Assembly (NCBI RefSeq): GCF_020179755.1
Contig: NZ_JAIUCY010000004.1
Coordinates: forward strand, 1-64,000
Reading direction: 5' to 3'
DNA: 64,000 bases
Origin: Herbaspirillum sp. alder98
Lineage (GTDB): Bacteria > Pseudomonadota > Gammaproteobacteria > Burkholderiales > Burkholderiaceae_D
This document shows positions 1 to 6,638 of this stretch, piece after piece (position 1 is the first letter of the stretch; each line of letters starts with the position of its first letter). The notes below the pieces were generated by a model. That model was not told where the DNA came from, ran no database searches, and saw nothing but the letters and a program-made list of their open reading frames with translations. The position numbers and the translations under genes are program-made.

Positions 1-1357
1 AATCGACGCCATTGTTACCACCGACGTTGCCAGGGTTGTAGCCGTTACCGTTACCGGAGTTATAGCCACCGCTGCTGCTGGTGCCGTCCAGGCGGCCCTT
101 CTTCAGTGCGTTGTCCGGATCACCGCGGCCCAGCTTGCCGTCGCTCTCACCGTCGGTGGCGGACTCGACCCGCTTGTACAATTCACCGCCGTGGGCCATG
201 TAGGTCTGCGCAGCCTTCTGCACTTCAGGATCGGCCTTTTGCTCCTTGCCGTTCTTGTCGGTGTAGTAGCCGGTCTCGGCGATCTTGTTCATCTCCTCTG
301 GCGAGGTCAGGTCCAGGCCCTTGGCCTTCTGGAAGTCCTGGAAGGTAAAGGCGGCATCCTTGTCGCTCATTGGCTTCGGCCCCTGTTGGACGTTGCCGAA
401 ATTGACGCCATTGTTACCACCGATATCAATGGTGAACGAGCCGTTACCGGAATTGCCGTTGGACTGGCTGGAGGACAGGCGTCCCTTCGAGAGGGCCTGG
501 CCAAAGTCGCCCTGCCCCAACTGGCCGTCAAAGTTGCCGTCGGTCGATGATTCCAGGCGCTTGAACAATTCGGCATCGTTGTCCAGGAACGCTTGCGCGG
601 CTTGCTGGACGTGATCGGGGACGCGGTCGGTATGGTTATTCTTGTCGGTGTGATAGCCGCTGGCCAGCTCCTGCATCTGCTTGATCGACAGCAAGCCGAT
701 GTCGTTGTCCTTCTGGAACTGATTGATGGTCTTGGCCGCGTCGTAGTCATCCGGCTGGTTCTTCGACAGCGAACCATTCATCAGCGCCGACATCAGGAAA
801 TTGAGCAGCAGGCCGCTGAAGTCCTGATTGCCACCGCTGGGCTTGTCGGAAATGCGGCCCTTCTTGATCGCATTGGCGGCGTCGCCCTCTCCGAGTTCGC
901 CGTCGAAATTGCCATCGGTGGCCGATTCGGTCTTCTTGAACAGCTCGCCGCCGTTGGCCATCATCATCTGCGCGGCTTGCTGCACATTGTCTGGCACGCG
1001 GTCGGTCTTGCCATCCTTGGTGAAATAGCCGCTGGCCATTTCCTGCAACTGCGACGGTTTCAGGCGTCCGGTCTTGTTGTCCTGCTGGAACTGGCTGATG
1101 GTCGTGGCGGCATCGGCCTCGGACATCTTGGAGCCGTTACCGCCCGTGCCCAGGATGGCATCGAGGAATTTCTTGGCCGCCGGTGGCAGATCGAACTCCA
1201 CGTAGGCAGAATTCTTGTTCGATGAATTGCCGTTGTGGATATCGTTGTAGTCAGACTCGCTGGCACCGCGCAGGCGCAAGGTCAGGGTCAGTTCACCATC
1301 CGGTGAACCGTTCTGATAGTTGTTGTTGTTGGATGTGACAGTAAATGTATTGGACAT
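1..1357 (-). CDS. EF-hand repeat protein, probable secreted T3SS translocon/HrpK-NopX-like protein (partial)
   Basis: The reading frame is open from the ATG at 1357 to the left edge, giving about 452 residues with the C-terminus missing. GGAG lies 5-6 bases before the ATG. After an Asn-rich N-terminus the protein has three repeats of roughly 120 residues. Each has an A-A-x-T-I-x-x-F-Q block, an (R)VPDxVQQAAQ-type block and a canonical EF-hand loop: D148-x-N150-x-D152-G...D159, D273...D284 and D402...D413. Loop 3 has Glu at the second ligand position. Linkers are Gly/Asn-rich, and I see no signal peptide or Cys in the visible part. Repeated modules with EF-hand loops, next to harpin-like genes and a hrp-type promoter, suggest a T3SS-secreted translocon protein of the HrpK/HrpF/NopX kind. 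That family call is inference; the repeats and calcium-loop motifs are seen directly. Confidence 0.7.
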   Translation of the reverse strand, partial: MSNTFTVTSNNNNYQNGSPDGELTLTLRLRGASESDYNDIHNGNSSNKNSAYVEFDLPPAAKKFLDAILGTGGNGSKMSEADAATTISQFQQDNKTGRLKPSQLQEMASGYFTKDGKTDRVPDNVQQAAQMMMANGGELFKKTESATDGNFDGELGEGDAANAIKKGRISDKPSGGNQDFSGLLLNFLMSALMNGSLSKNQPDDYDAAKTINQFQKDNDIGLLSIKQMQELASGYHTDKNNHTDRVPDHVQQAAQAFLDNDAELFKRLESSTDGNFDGQLGQGDFGQALSKGRLSSSQSNGNSGNGSFTIDIGGNNGVNFGNVQQGPKPMSDKDAAFTFQDFQKAKGLDLTSPEEMNKIAETGYYTDKNGKEQKADPEVQKAAQTYMAHGGELYKRVESATDGESDGKLGRGDPDNALKKGRLDGTSSSGGYNSGNGNGYNPGNVGGNNGVD

Positions 1358-1628
1358 ACTTTCTCCGGAAAAATGGGCAACAAACTACTCCGACGGCCGC
1401 ACCACTGCGTGATACCTGCTGACTTCGCCGTTGCCGGACGATGACGCACGAAAACTCAAGGGATAGCGGACTCGTTGTTGAGTGACCCGACGAAGTTGTT
1501 AGTTCCAGTCCACCAACATGGATGCCGGTTCTTCCGAAGACACGCGCACGCCGCCCGGTCGAGGCGGCCAGCGGTCGCGGCGCGGAGGTCCGCGCCGACA
1601 GATCTGAACGGTGCCGGTGCGATGCTGC
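1358..1628. other. intergenic region, 5' of the EF-hand gene
   Basis: About 270 bases with no convincing gene. Apart from the candidate hrp box at 1479-1506 and the ribosome-binding site of the EF-hand gene, I see nothing specific. Confidence 0.5.
1479..1506 (-). promoter_or_regulatory. candidate hrp box (HrpL-type promoter) for the EF-hand protein
   Basis: Reading on the minus strand: GGAACT-N15-TCACTCA, compared with the HrpL element GGAACC/T-N15/16-CCACNNA. One base of the downstream half differs. It lies about 120 bases before the ATG at 1357. Confidence 0.5.
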
Positions 1629-1784
1629 CTAGACCAGTTGCTGGCCGGCGTCGCGCCCCTTTTTCATCATCTTGAACATGACGTCGAAGGCATCGACTTC
1701 CTCGGCCGAGGCGTTCACGCTGTTTTGCTGCGCAATGGTCTTTGCTGTGGTCTTGTTCGATTCGGTCGTAAGGTCTACTGCCAT
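1629..1784 (-). CDS. 51-residue helical Hrp-region protein, family A
   Basis: ATG at 1784 with GGGAG about 7 bases upstream, TAG stop at 1629-1631. It is missed by ORF callers with a 60-residue cutoff. The protein is polar and predicted helical, with no signal peptide and no Cys. It carries the string AQQNSVN followed by an acidic stretch (EEVDAFD) and a KMMKKG tail. The same layout, (A/T)xQ(N/Q)xVN then an acidic helix then a Lys pair, recurs in the proteins at 1996-2169 and 2503-2661, so I treat the three as paralogues. Size, helicity and hrp-type promoters would fit secreted T3SS components such as pilin-like or accessory proteins. No specific family is recognised. Confidence 0.7.
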   Translation of the reverse strand: MAVDLTTESNKTTAKTIAQQNSVNASAEEVDAFDVMFKMMKKGRDAGQQLV

Positions 1785-1832
1785 GGCGGACTCCCGGAAG
1801 AGAAATGTTTAGCGGTTTGCACCGGACGCTAC

Positions 1833-1861
1833 TGGGTCGCAATCGGCTCGGCGCAGGTTCC
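1833..1861 (-). promoter_or_regulatory. candidate hrp box for the 51-residue protein
   Basis: On the minus strand GGAACC-N16-CGACCCA, one mismatch (second base of CCAC) from the HrpL consensus. It ends 48 bases before the ATG at 1784, the same distance as for the harpin-like gene. Confidence 0.65.
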
Positions 1862-1933
1862 ATCCCCGTGCGGGACGGTGTGACGAAGAGCGAAGAAAGA
1901 GTGCTCGGCAAAGTGCCCGCGCAAGAAGAAGCA

Positions 1934-1975
1934 GTGGCGCCGCAGGCATGGAACCGGCCATGCCCACGGCGCCAC
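1934..1975 (-). terminator. strong hairpin, probable terminator of the 52/70/57-residue operon
   Basis: GTGGCGCCG (1934-1942) pairs with CGGCGCCAC (1967-1975), and the inner GGCATGG pairs with CCATGCC around a short loop. On the minus strand it follows the stop at 1996 and is followed by a CTTCTTCTTG tract, T-rich but not a pure T run. Confidence 0.6.
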
Positions 1976-1978
1976 CGA
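1950..1978 (+). promoter_or_regulatory. consensus hrp box pointing antisense, function uncertain
   Basis: GGAACC-N16-CCACCGA on the plus strand matches the HrpL consensus fully, but it lies inside the hairpin at 1934-1975 and points into the 57-residue gene on the other strand. No convincing plus-strand gene follows. It may be chance or drive an antisense transcript. Confidence 0.25.
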
Positions 1979-1995
1979 AGAAGATGCGCCTGGCG

Positions 1996-2169
1996 TCAGA
2001 CTGCCGCTTGTGCGGTCTCTTCCGCCTTCTTCGCGTATTTGAGGAAGATGTTGACGTTGTCGACGTTGGTCACGTCGTCATTGACGGACTGTTGGGTGCG
2101 GATGGCGCGTTCGCCGCTTCTGCGCGCAGCTGCGGCGGAACTGCCGGCAGTGTTGATCGAATCTTGCAT
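1996..2169 (-). CDS. 57-residue helical Hrp-region protein, family A
   Basis: ATG at 2169 with GGGAG about 7 bases upstream, TGA at 1996-1998. The protein begins MQDSINTAGSS, then an Ala/Arg-rich helix, then TQQSVNDDVTNVDN and a FLKYAKKAEE tail. It shares the xQQSVN/acidic/Lys-pair pattern with the proteins at 1629-1784 and 2503-2661. No signal peptide, membrane segment or Cys. It lies 37 bases downstream of the 70-residue gene and ends before the hairpin at 1934-1975, so it is probably the last gene of a three-gene operon started at the hrp box at 2720-2748. Function unknown; a small secreted or structural T3SS component is an inference from context. Confidence 0.7.
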   Translation of the reverse strand: MQDSINTAGSSAAAARRSGERAIRTQQSVNDDVTNVDNVNIFLKYAKKAEETAQAAV

Positions 2170-2206
2170 GCTGGCTCCCGGTTGTGGCGCGCGATATGCG
2201 CGGCGC

Positions 2207-2419
2207 TCATTGCTGGTCGTTGACGTTCTTGGCCATGGTGGCGAAGACCTTCATCTTGGCCAGCGATGTGGCTTGCTGCGACACCCACAACTGGAACTCC
2301 ATGGCCTGCTCGGCGCCGGCCTGGGCATTGCCTACCATCGGATCAGATGCGCCCTGGCGCATGCTGGGATTGCCTTGCGATTGATAGCCGCCGGCCATCT
2401 GGCTCTGGAAAGTGGACAT
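2207..2419 (-). CDS. 70-residue Hrp-region protein, needle/rod-sized
   Basis: ATG at 2419 preceded by GAGGAAACCACC, a good ribosome-binding site. The N-terminal third is Gln/Gly/Ser-rich and likely disordered (MSTFQSQMAGGYQSQG). The C-terminal half is a likely amphipathic helix (residues about 38-66, containing FQLWVSQQATSLAKMKVF). Disordered start plus C-terminal helix and a length of 70 residues resemble T3SS needle or inner-rod subunits and small secreted substrates, but I find no diagnostic motif. It is unlike its three small neighbours in lacking the QxVN motif. It sits between the 52- and 57-residue genes, all on the minus strand and probably co-transcribed. Confidence 0.7.
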   Translation of the reverse strand: MSTFQSQMAGGYQSQGNPSMRQGASDPMVGNAQAGAEQAMEFQLWVSQQATSLAKMKVFATMAKNVNDQQ

Positions 2420-2502
2420 GGTGGTTTCCTCACTAGGGATTGAAATGCAGGTGGGACCCGCAAGAGTCCCACCCGACGCACAAGAACTTATCTGCTAACA
2501 GA

Positions 2503-2661
2503 TCAGATGTAGCTCTTGACGTTGTCGCGCTTCTTCTTGTCGATCGTGTGAGACAGGTCATCCGCAGCTGCAATTTCAGCATTCGTATTGACGACGTTTT
2601 GCTCAGCCACCTGAGTAGCAGTGCTTGCGGTCGATGCACCGCTGATAAAACCTCCAGCCAT
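2503..2661 (-). CDS. 52-residue helical Hrp-region protein, family A
   Basis: I chose the ATG at 2661 rather than the earlier in-frame start because GGAGG lies 6 bases before it. The product begins MAGGFISGASTAST, continues with VAEQNVVNTNAEIAAADD and ends with a basic tail (DKKKRDNVKSYI). The EQNVVN/acidic/Lys pattern links it to the 51- and 57-residue proteins. It is the first gene after the perfect hrp box at 2720-2748 (59 bases from box end to ATG). It is a probable small T3SS accessory or pilin-like protein by position and size. I cannot assign a family. Confidence 0.75.
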   Translation of the reverse strand: MAGGFISGASTASTATQVAEQNVVNTNAEIAAADDLSHTIDKKKRDNVKSYI

Positions 2662-2719
2662 AGTAACCTCCATGAAAGTTAAAGATTGCCGCAGCGCATT
2701 GTGCCCCCGCGGTCCCAAC

Positions 2720-2748
2720 TAAGTGGAACGGCAAGCGCGATGGGTTCC
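2720..2748 (-). promoter_or_regulatory. hrp box (HrpL-type promoter), full consensus
   Basis: Minus strand GGAACC-N16-CCACTTA, a complete match to GGAACC-N15/16-CCACNNA. It serves the 52/70/57-residue operon. The region 2749-2923 separates it from the divergent box at 2924-2952. Confidence 0.85.
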
Positions 2749-2923
2749 ATCGCGACGTGCATGTTTATCTGCAGCAGGACAACATCCCGGCCACTGGCTC
2801 GACCAGCGCTTGCGGTACAGGCATGGCCTCGCGGCCGTCGACCACTTCTCTCTATCCCACCAACGATATTGCACCTGTATCGACCACGGAAATTTCATTG
2901 CGCGGCGATTCATGTTCAACGCT

Positions 2924-2952
2924 GGAACCAAAGGCCGGCACGGATTCACCCA
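2924..2952 (+). promoter_or_regulatory. candidate hrp box for the harpin-like gene
   Basis: GGAACC-N16-TCACCCA, with one change in the downstream half. It ends 48 bases before the ATG at 3001. Confidence 0.65.
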
Positions 2953-3000
2953 TGGTGGCAGTACATGAGCCCCTCCTATTCTTGTAAGGAAAAATTAAGC

Positions 3001-3423
3001 ATGAATATCACTTTCAACACCGGCACCGGCGGCGTCAGCGGCGGCAACGAGACCCCTTCGGCCAATGAAGTCAAAGGCTTCCAGGACGGCCTGGCGGGCA
3101 AATCAGACCAGGACCTGCTGCAAGGCCTGCTGCAGGGCAACCTGCCCAAGTGGCAGGAACAGGCCATCAAGGATGAAATGAACAAACGTCATCCGGAAGC
3201 CCAGCAATCCGGAGGCGCCAGCGGTACCGGCGGCGGCAGTGGTAGCGGCAGCTCGGATGAACTGGATGACCTGGTCAAGAAACTCAAGAAAGGCACCATC
3301 TCCGACGAAGAGATCAAGAAGCTCTCGGCCATCAGCGGCGTACCGGAAGGCGAACTGCAACAGGAGAAGAGCAAGAATGCCGCCGATAGCCTGGGCCAGG
3401 ACAGCGACATCACCGGCGGTTGA
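3001..3423 (+). CDS. harpin-like Gly-rich secreted protein
   Basis: 140 residues from the ATG at 3001, with AAGGA about 10 bases upstream. The longer in-frame ORF from 2686 is not supported, because it would start upstream of the promoter. The product is hydrophilic, has no Cys and no signal peptide, and carries a Gly/Ser linker (residues about 60-80, GGASGTGGGSGSGSS) between two helical acidic/basic halves. These are the usual properties of harpins, T3SS-secreted plant-active helper proteins. Strict similarity to HrpZ, HrpN or Hpa1 is not visible, so this is a compositional and positional call. It has its own hrp-type promoter and a strong terminator, making a single-gene unit. Confidence 0.65.
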   Translation: MNITFNTGTGGVSGGNETPSANEVKGFQDGLAGKSDQDLLQGLLQGNLPKWQEQAIKDEMNKRHPEAQQSGGASGTGGGSGSGSSDELDDLVKKLKKGTISDEEIKKLSAISGVPEGELQQEKSKNAADSLGQDSDITGG

Positions 3424-3454
3424 AACCGGCCTCGTGGAGCCGGATAGGCTTCAA

Positions 3455-3492
3455 GGGCTGGGTCCTGTGTCACACAGGGCCCAGCCCTTTTT
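3455..3492 (+). terminator. Rho-independent terminator of the harpin-like gene
   Basis: GGGCTGGG... pairs with CCCAGCCC, followed by TTTTT at 3488-3492. It is a long GC-rich stem 30 bases after the stop codon. Confidence 0.9.
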
Positions 3493-3562
3493 CTATTCGG
3501 TAGCGGCATGGCGATGACGGGATGGCCACCGCGCCTGCTGCCAGGTGCGGTGGTCTTCGGCG

Positions 3563-3973
3563 TTACTGAACGAATGTGAAGCGATCCTGGCGCCAGCGCT
3601 TGGCCAGCCCGGAAAAGAAACGCAGCAATTCCAGCGTCGACACCGCGCCATCCTCGTCGTGCAACGGAAACCGGCACATCAGGGCGACGCTGTCGCGCGT
3701 GCGATCGTAGGAGAACACTGGCGCGCAAACGCCGAACAGATGGGTCTGCGTCTCCAGCAGGCGCAGTAGCACGGCTTCGCGCGCGGCGCCCGGCAAGGCC
3801 CCGAAATCGCAATGCATCTGCACGCTTTCTGGCAGCATCAATCCGGCATGGAACAGCGTGAAGTCGACGCCATCGACATTGATCTGCGCGGCCTGGTACA
3901 TGGCCGGCTTGAACTCGATCGACAGCTGCTCACACAGGTGATCGATCAAGGCGTGGTAACGGTGTATCGACAT
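3563..3973 (-). CDS. CesT-family type III secretion chaperone
   Basis: 136 residues, ATG at 3973 with GGGGA 3-4 bases upstream. It is small and mixed alpha/beta, with an N-terminal helix (HALIDHLCEQLSIEF), a beta segment NVDGVDFTLFHAG, then a long helix GAAREAVLLRLLETQTHLFG and a final strand/helix pair. This layout matches class I (CesT/ShcA-type) chaperones, which bind effector N-termini in the cytoplasm and pass them to the secretion ATPase. It lies 95 bases downstream of the 48-residue gene, probably in one transcript. It could serve that protein or the effector candidates transcribed divergently at 4467-11092. Family call fairly sure; client unknown. Confidence 0.8.
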   Translation of the reverse strand: MSIHRYHALIDHLCEQLSIEFKPAMYQAAQINVDGVDFTLFHAGLMLPESVQMHCDFGALPGAAREAVLLRLLETQTHLFGVCAPVFSYDRTRDSVALMCRFPLHDEDGAVSTLELLRFFSGLAKRWRQDRFTFVQ

Positions 3974-4068
3974 ACTTCCCCAGTTTTATTTTTTTGGTTG
4001 GTGCGACCGGCAACAGGTTTGCGTCCAGGGCGGCGTTGCGGCGCGTCCATTGCGCCGCAACGCCCTGA

Positions 4069-4215
4069 TCAGACGATATCGCCGTTCTTGGAGCCGCCAC
4101 CGCTGTTGCCATTGCCACCAGCACCGCCGCCGGTCAGCGTGCCCAGCGGATCGGTGATGGCACCGAGCGGATTGCTTACTACGGTATTGAGTGTGTTGAT
4201 CGGATTGATGTCCAT
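4069..4215 (-). CDS. 48-residue Gly/Asn-rich putative secreted protein
   Basis: I chose the ATG at 4215 because GGAG lies 7-8 bases before it and a hrp-type box ends 29 bases upstream. The longer in-frame ORF would begin upstream of that box. The protein starts MDINPINTLNTVVSNPLG with a PLG(A/T)xTDPLG repeat and ends in a Gly/Asn/Ser-rich tail (GGGAGGNGNSGGG). It has no Cys and no signal peptide. The composition resembles small harpins or T3SS accessory proteins. It precedes the CesT-type chaperone gene. Confidence 0.6.
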   Translation of the reverse strand: MDINPINTLNTVVSNPLGAITDPLGTLTGGGAGGNGNSGGGSKNGDIV

Positions 4216-4244
4216 CTTGATTCTCCATCGAGTGAGGGGATAAC

Positions 4245-4273
4245 TGAGTCGGCCCTCGGGGGGGCGTGGTTCC
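4245..4273 (-). promoter_or_regulatory. candidate hrp box for the 48-residue gene and chaperone
   Basis: Minus strand GGAACC-N16-CGACTCA, the same single mismatch type as the box at 1833-1861. It is divergent from the full-consensus box at 4375-4402, about 100 bases away. Confidence 0.65.
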
Positions 4274-4374
4274 ACGCCCCAATGCCAATGCATCCGATGC
4301 CGCCAGATCAGCGAGTCCGGTAACAATCGCTTTCAATTTATCCGTGCCGGCACCAGCCTGGCCGGCATCTCGTT

Positions 4375-4402
4375 GGAACCCTGGATCGAGGCGCACCACC
4401 CA
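4375..4402 (+). promoter_or_regulatory. hrp box, full consensus, for the pseudo-aminotransferase
   Basis: GGAACC-N15-CCACCCA. Its -10 half ends at 4402, so in-frame ATGs at 4266 and 4410 are upstream of or at the expected transcript start. The ATG at 4467 is the likely start. Confidence 0.85.
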
Positions 4403-4466
4403 TCAAGCGATGACGGCAACTGCCGCGCCCTTCCACTGCAACGACCAGCGCCTTGCGCTTACTGCC

Positions 4467-5792
4467 ATGAACCATTTCGTCGGCCCTGTCCTGGCCCATC
4501 AAGATCATCGCGCCACTCATCCTGGGCACCCCATGCAACCGCTCGGCGAACAGCTCCTGCTGTGGTCTGGGCAACTCCGCGTGCTTACTCGGGCCGAGGG
4601 CATGCACGTGTGGGACCAGGACGGCAACCGGTTGCTCGACGGCGTCTGCGGCCAGCACTTCACGACGCTCGGCCACGGCCATCCGGCACTGGTGCACGCA
4701 GCGACCAGCCAGCTTGACACGCCGAGCTATTGTGGCCAGTTCGTCCGGGCCGCCGATGCGCCCATGTCGGAGCTCAGCGACAAACTGCTCAAGCGACTTC
4801 CATCAGGCATGCAGCGGGTGCGCTACACCGACTCCGGCGCCGAGGCCAACGACCTGTTCCAGCGGTCGGCGAGGCACTTCTGGACACTGGCCGGCAAGCC
4901 GGACAAGCACATCATCATCGGTTGCCGCAGCAGCGACCATGGCGCGACGCCGCAGCGGTGCCACATCGTGCCGCCTGACTGGTTCGGCTACGATGGTTTT
5001 CTGACCGAATACGAATTCGGGCTGGCGGCGGCCCGCGAACTGGAACACACACTGCTGGAGCTCGACCCGCAACGGGTCGCAGCCTTTCTGGCCGAACCGT
5101 TCCACGGCAACGGAGGCGTCATCTACCCGCCCTACAGCTATTGGCCCGAGGTCCAGCGCATCTGCACGCAGTACGACATCCTGCTCTGCGTGGATGAGGT
5201 CGTCAGCGGCTTTGGTCGCTGCGGCCAATGGTTCGGCAGCGACCATTTCGGCATTCACCCGGACGCCATGATCCTGGACCGCAGCCTGACCTCCGGTTAC
5301 GTGCCGATGGGCGCGCTGGTCTTGTCGCAGCGCATGGCCGACGCCCTTACCGTCGGGGCCGACTCGCCGGCGCACGGCTTGCGCGACCAGGGACATCCGC
5401 TGGCAGCGGCGGTGGCGCTGGCGAACCTGCGCGTGCTGGATGACGAAGGCTTGATGGAGGAGGTCGAACACGATACCGGCCTGTACTTCCAGTATTGCCT
5501 GCGCGAGCGTTTCGACGGCCATCCCATCGTCGGCCAGATCCAGGGCAGCGGCATGCTGGCCGCGCTGCAGTTGTCGCCAGCGCCATGGGACAAGGCCAGC
5601 TTCGACGAAGTCGGGTTGGCCGGTCACTATTGCAGCCTGCGCGCCCGGCAACACGGGCTGCTGGTGAACGCCAGCGGTGACCGGATCGCGCTGGCGCCGG
5701 CACTCATCGCCAGCCATGCCCGCCTGGACGAGTTGATCGACAAACTGGGACGCGCGGTGGATGACACCGCGCGTGCCCTGGCGTTGCTGTAG
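4467..5792 (+). CDS. class III aminotransferase homologue lacking the catalytic lysine (pseudo-enzyme, candidate effector)
   Basis: 441 residues from the ATG at 4467, a start set by the promoter at 4375-4402; there is no strong ribosome-binding site. The fold-type I class III pattern is clear: DSGAEAND, AEPFHGNGGVIYPP, and DEVVSGFGR with Asp243, which would face the PLP ring nitrogen. However, the lysine that forms the PLP Schiff base (normally AKGLTSGY) is Arg272 in DRSLTSGY (codon CGC at 5280-5282). The YHG motif that stacks on PLP is DHG (Asp157), and the Thr normally seen in GFTYSGHP is Arg306 in GLRDQGHP. Three cofactor contacts are lost while the scaffold is intact, so ordinary transamination is unlikely. 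With a consensus hrp promoter and a T3SS chaperone next door, I infer a secreted or regulatory pseudo-enzyme. A decaying pseudogene is less likely because the frame is intact. Confidence 0.8.
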   Translation: MNHFVGPVLAHQDHRATHPGHPMQPLGEQLLLWSGQLRVLTRAEGMHVWDQDGNRLLDGVCGQHFTTLGHGHPALVHAATSQLDTPSYCGQFVRAADAPMSELSDKLLKRLPSGMQRVRYTDSGAEANDLFQRSARHFWTLAGKPDKHIIIGCRSSDHGATPQRCHIVPPDWFGYDGFLTEYEFGLAAARELEHTLLELDPQRVAAFLAEPFHGNGGVIYPPYSYWPEVQRICTQYDILLCVDEVVSGFGRCGQWFGSDHFGIHPDAMILDRSLTSGYVPMGALVLSQRMADALTVGADSPAHGLRDQGHPLAAAVALANLRVLDDEGLMEEVEHDTGLYFQYCLRERFDGHPIVGQIQGSGMLAALQLSPAPWDKASFDEVGLAGHYCSLRARQHGLLVNASGDRIALAPALIASHARLDELIDKLGRAVDDTARALALL

Positions 5793-5826
5793 CCCGACAA
5801 GCCTTCAACGCCCCCACGATGCCCGC

Positions 5827-5855
5827 GGAACCGCCCGGCAACACTGCGCTACTCA
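5827..5855 (+). promoter_or_regulatory. candidate hrp box for the 229-residue protein
   Basis: GGAACC-N16-CTACTCA, one mismatch in CCAC. It ends 56 bases before the ATG at 5912 and lies just after the stop of the pseudo-aminotransferase. Confidence 0.55.
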
Positions 5856-5911
5856 TGTTTGCACGCTGCCCGGTGCGGCGTTTGACCACAACAATGAGCC
5901 AGGAGCGCATC

Positions 5912-6601
5912 ATGTTCGATCCGACTTTTGCCGACCAAACCATCACGCCACGCCTGTGGGGACTGGTCAAGCCAGCCGACGGCTGCCTGCCTGGCGAACA
6001 AAGCCACAACACGTTCTACATTCGCAACGGCGGCGAGGCGGGGGTGCTGGCCTTTGCTTCGGCATTGGATGCCGAGATCTACCGCCAGCAGTTGCTGGGA
6101 CTCGGGTTGCCCGGTTGGCAGCGGGCCCCGCTGGAGCAGATCGACCTCGATCGTATCCTGTCCGGCCAACCTGAGCCGCAACGCAGGTTGATGCTGGCGC
6201 TGGGATTCTTTGCCTCGGACACCAACGACCTGCTGCTCGACGACCAGCAGATGCTGATCACGCCCTTGCTACCGGTGCCGGTGCGCCTGGCCCATTCGCT
6301 GCATGGCATGTCGCAACTGCACATCGAGCGCGAGGTGCTGGAGTTCGTCGAGCAATGGTGGGATCGCGTGGGCGGCGACCACTACAGCGACCAAGTGCGG
6401 ATCGCCGCATGCTGGAGCGACCTGCAACTGGCGCAACGCGCGCGCGAAGCGCTGGAGCGCGCGGCCATGGCAAGTATCAGGAGCTATCACGCCGTGTGGA
6501 GGGAAACCGGCGGCGGCGACGAGTGCGCAGTATTTTCACCGGATACGGGCGCCTGGCATTTTTCGACCTTGCAAGGACCGCGCGAACGCGCGCTGCATTG
6601 A
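5912..6601 (+). CDS. unknown 229-residue protein of the Hrp region
   Basis: ATG at 5912 with AGGAG 7-8 bases upstream; earlier in-frame starts at 5819 and 5894 have no such site. It is a soluble, moderately acidic protein with no signal peptide, membrane helix or recognised domain. Trp/His-containing segments stand out (RLWGLVKPADG, EFVEQWWDRVGGDHY, SYHAVWRETGGGDE). It follows the pseudo-aminotransferase by 119 bases and has its own hrp-type box, so it may be co-expressed with it or work with it. It could be an effector or a non-CesT partner; I do not recognise the family. Confidence 0.65.
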   Translation: MFDPTFADQTITPRLWGLVKPADGCLPGEQSHNTFYIRNGGEAGVLAFASALDAEIYRQQLLGLGLPGWQRAPLEQIDLDRILSGQPEPQRRLMLALGFFASDTNDLLLDDQQMLITPLLPVPVRLAHSLHGMSQLHIEREVLEFVEQWWDRVGGDHYSDQVRIAACWSDLQLAQRAREALERAAMASIRSYHAVWRETGGGDECAVFSPDTGAWHFSTLQGPRERALH

Positions 6602-6638
6602 GCCTGCGTGGCGCCACGTCTTGCTATTGAGAGCGGAC

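Noticed and set aside
1456..1911. 151-residue minus-strand ORF
   Set aside because: It overlaps the 51-residue gene in another frame, which has a ribosome-binding site, motif relatives and a hrp-type box. The long ORF has Arg/Ala/Pro shadow composition.
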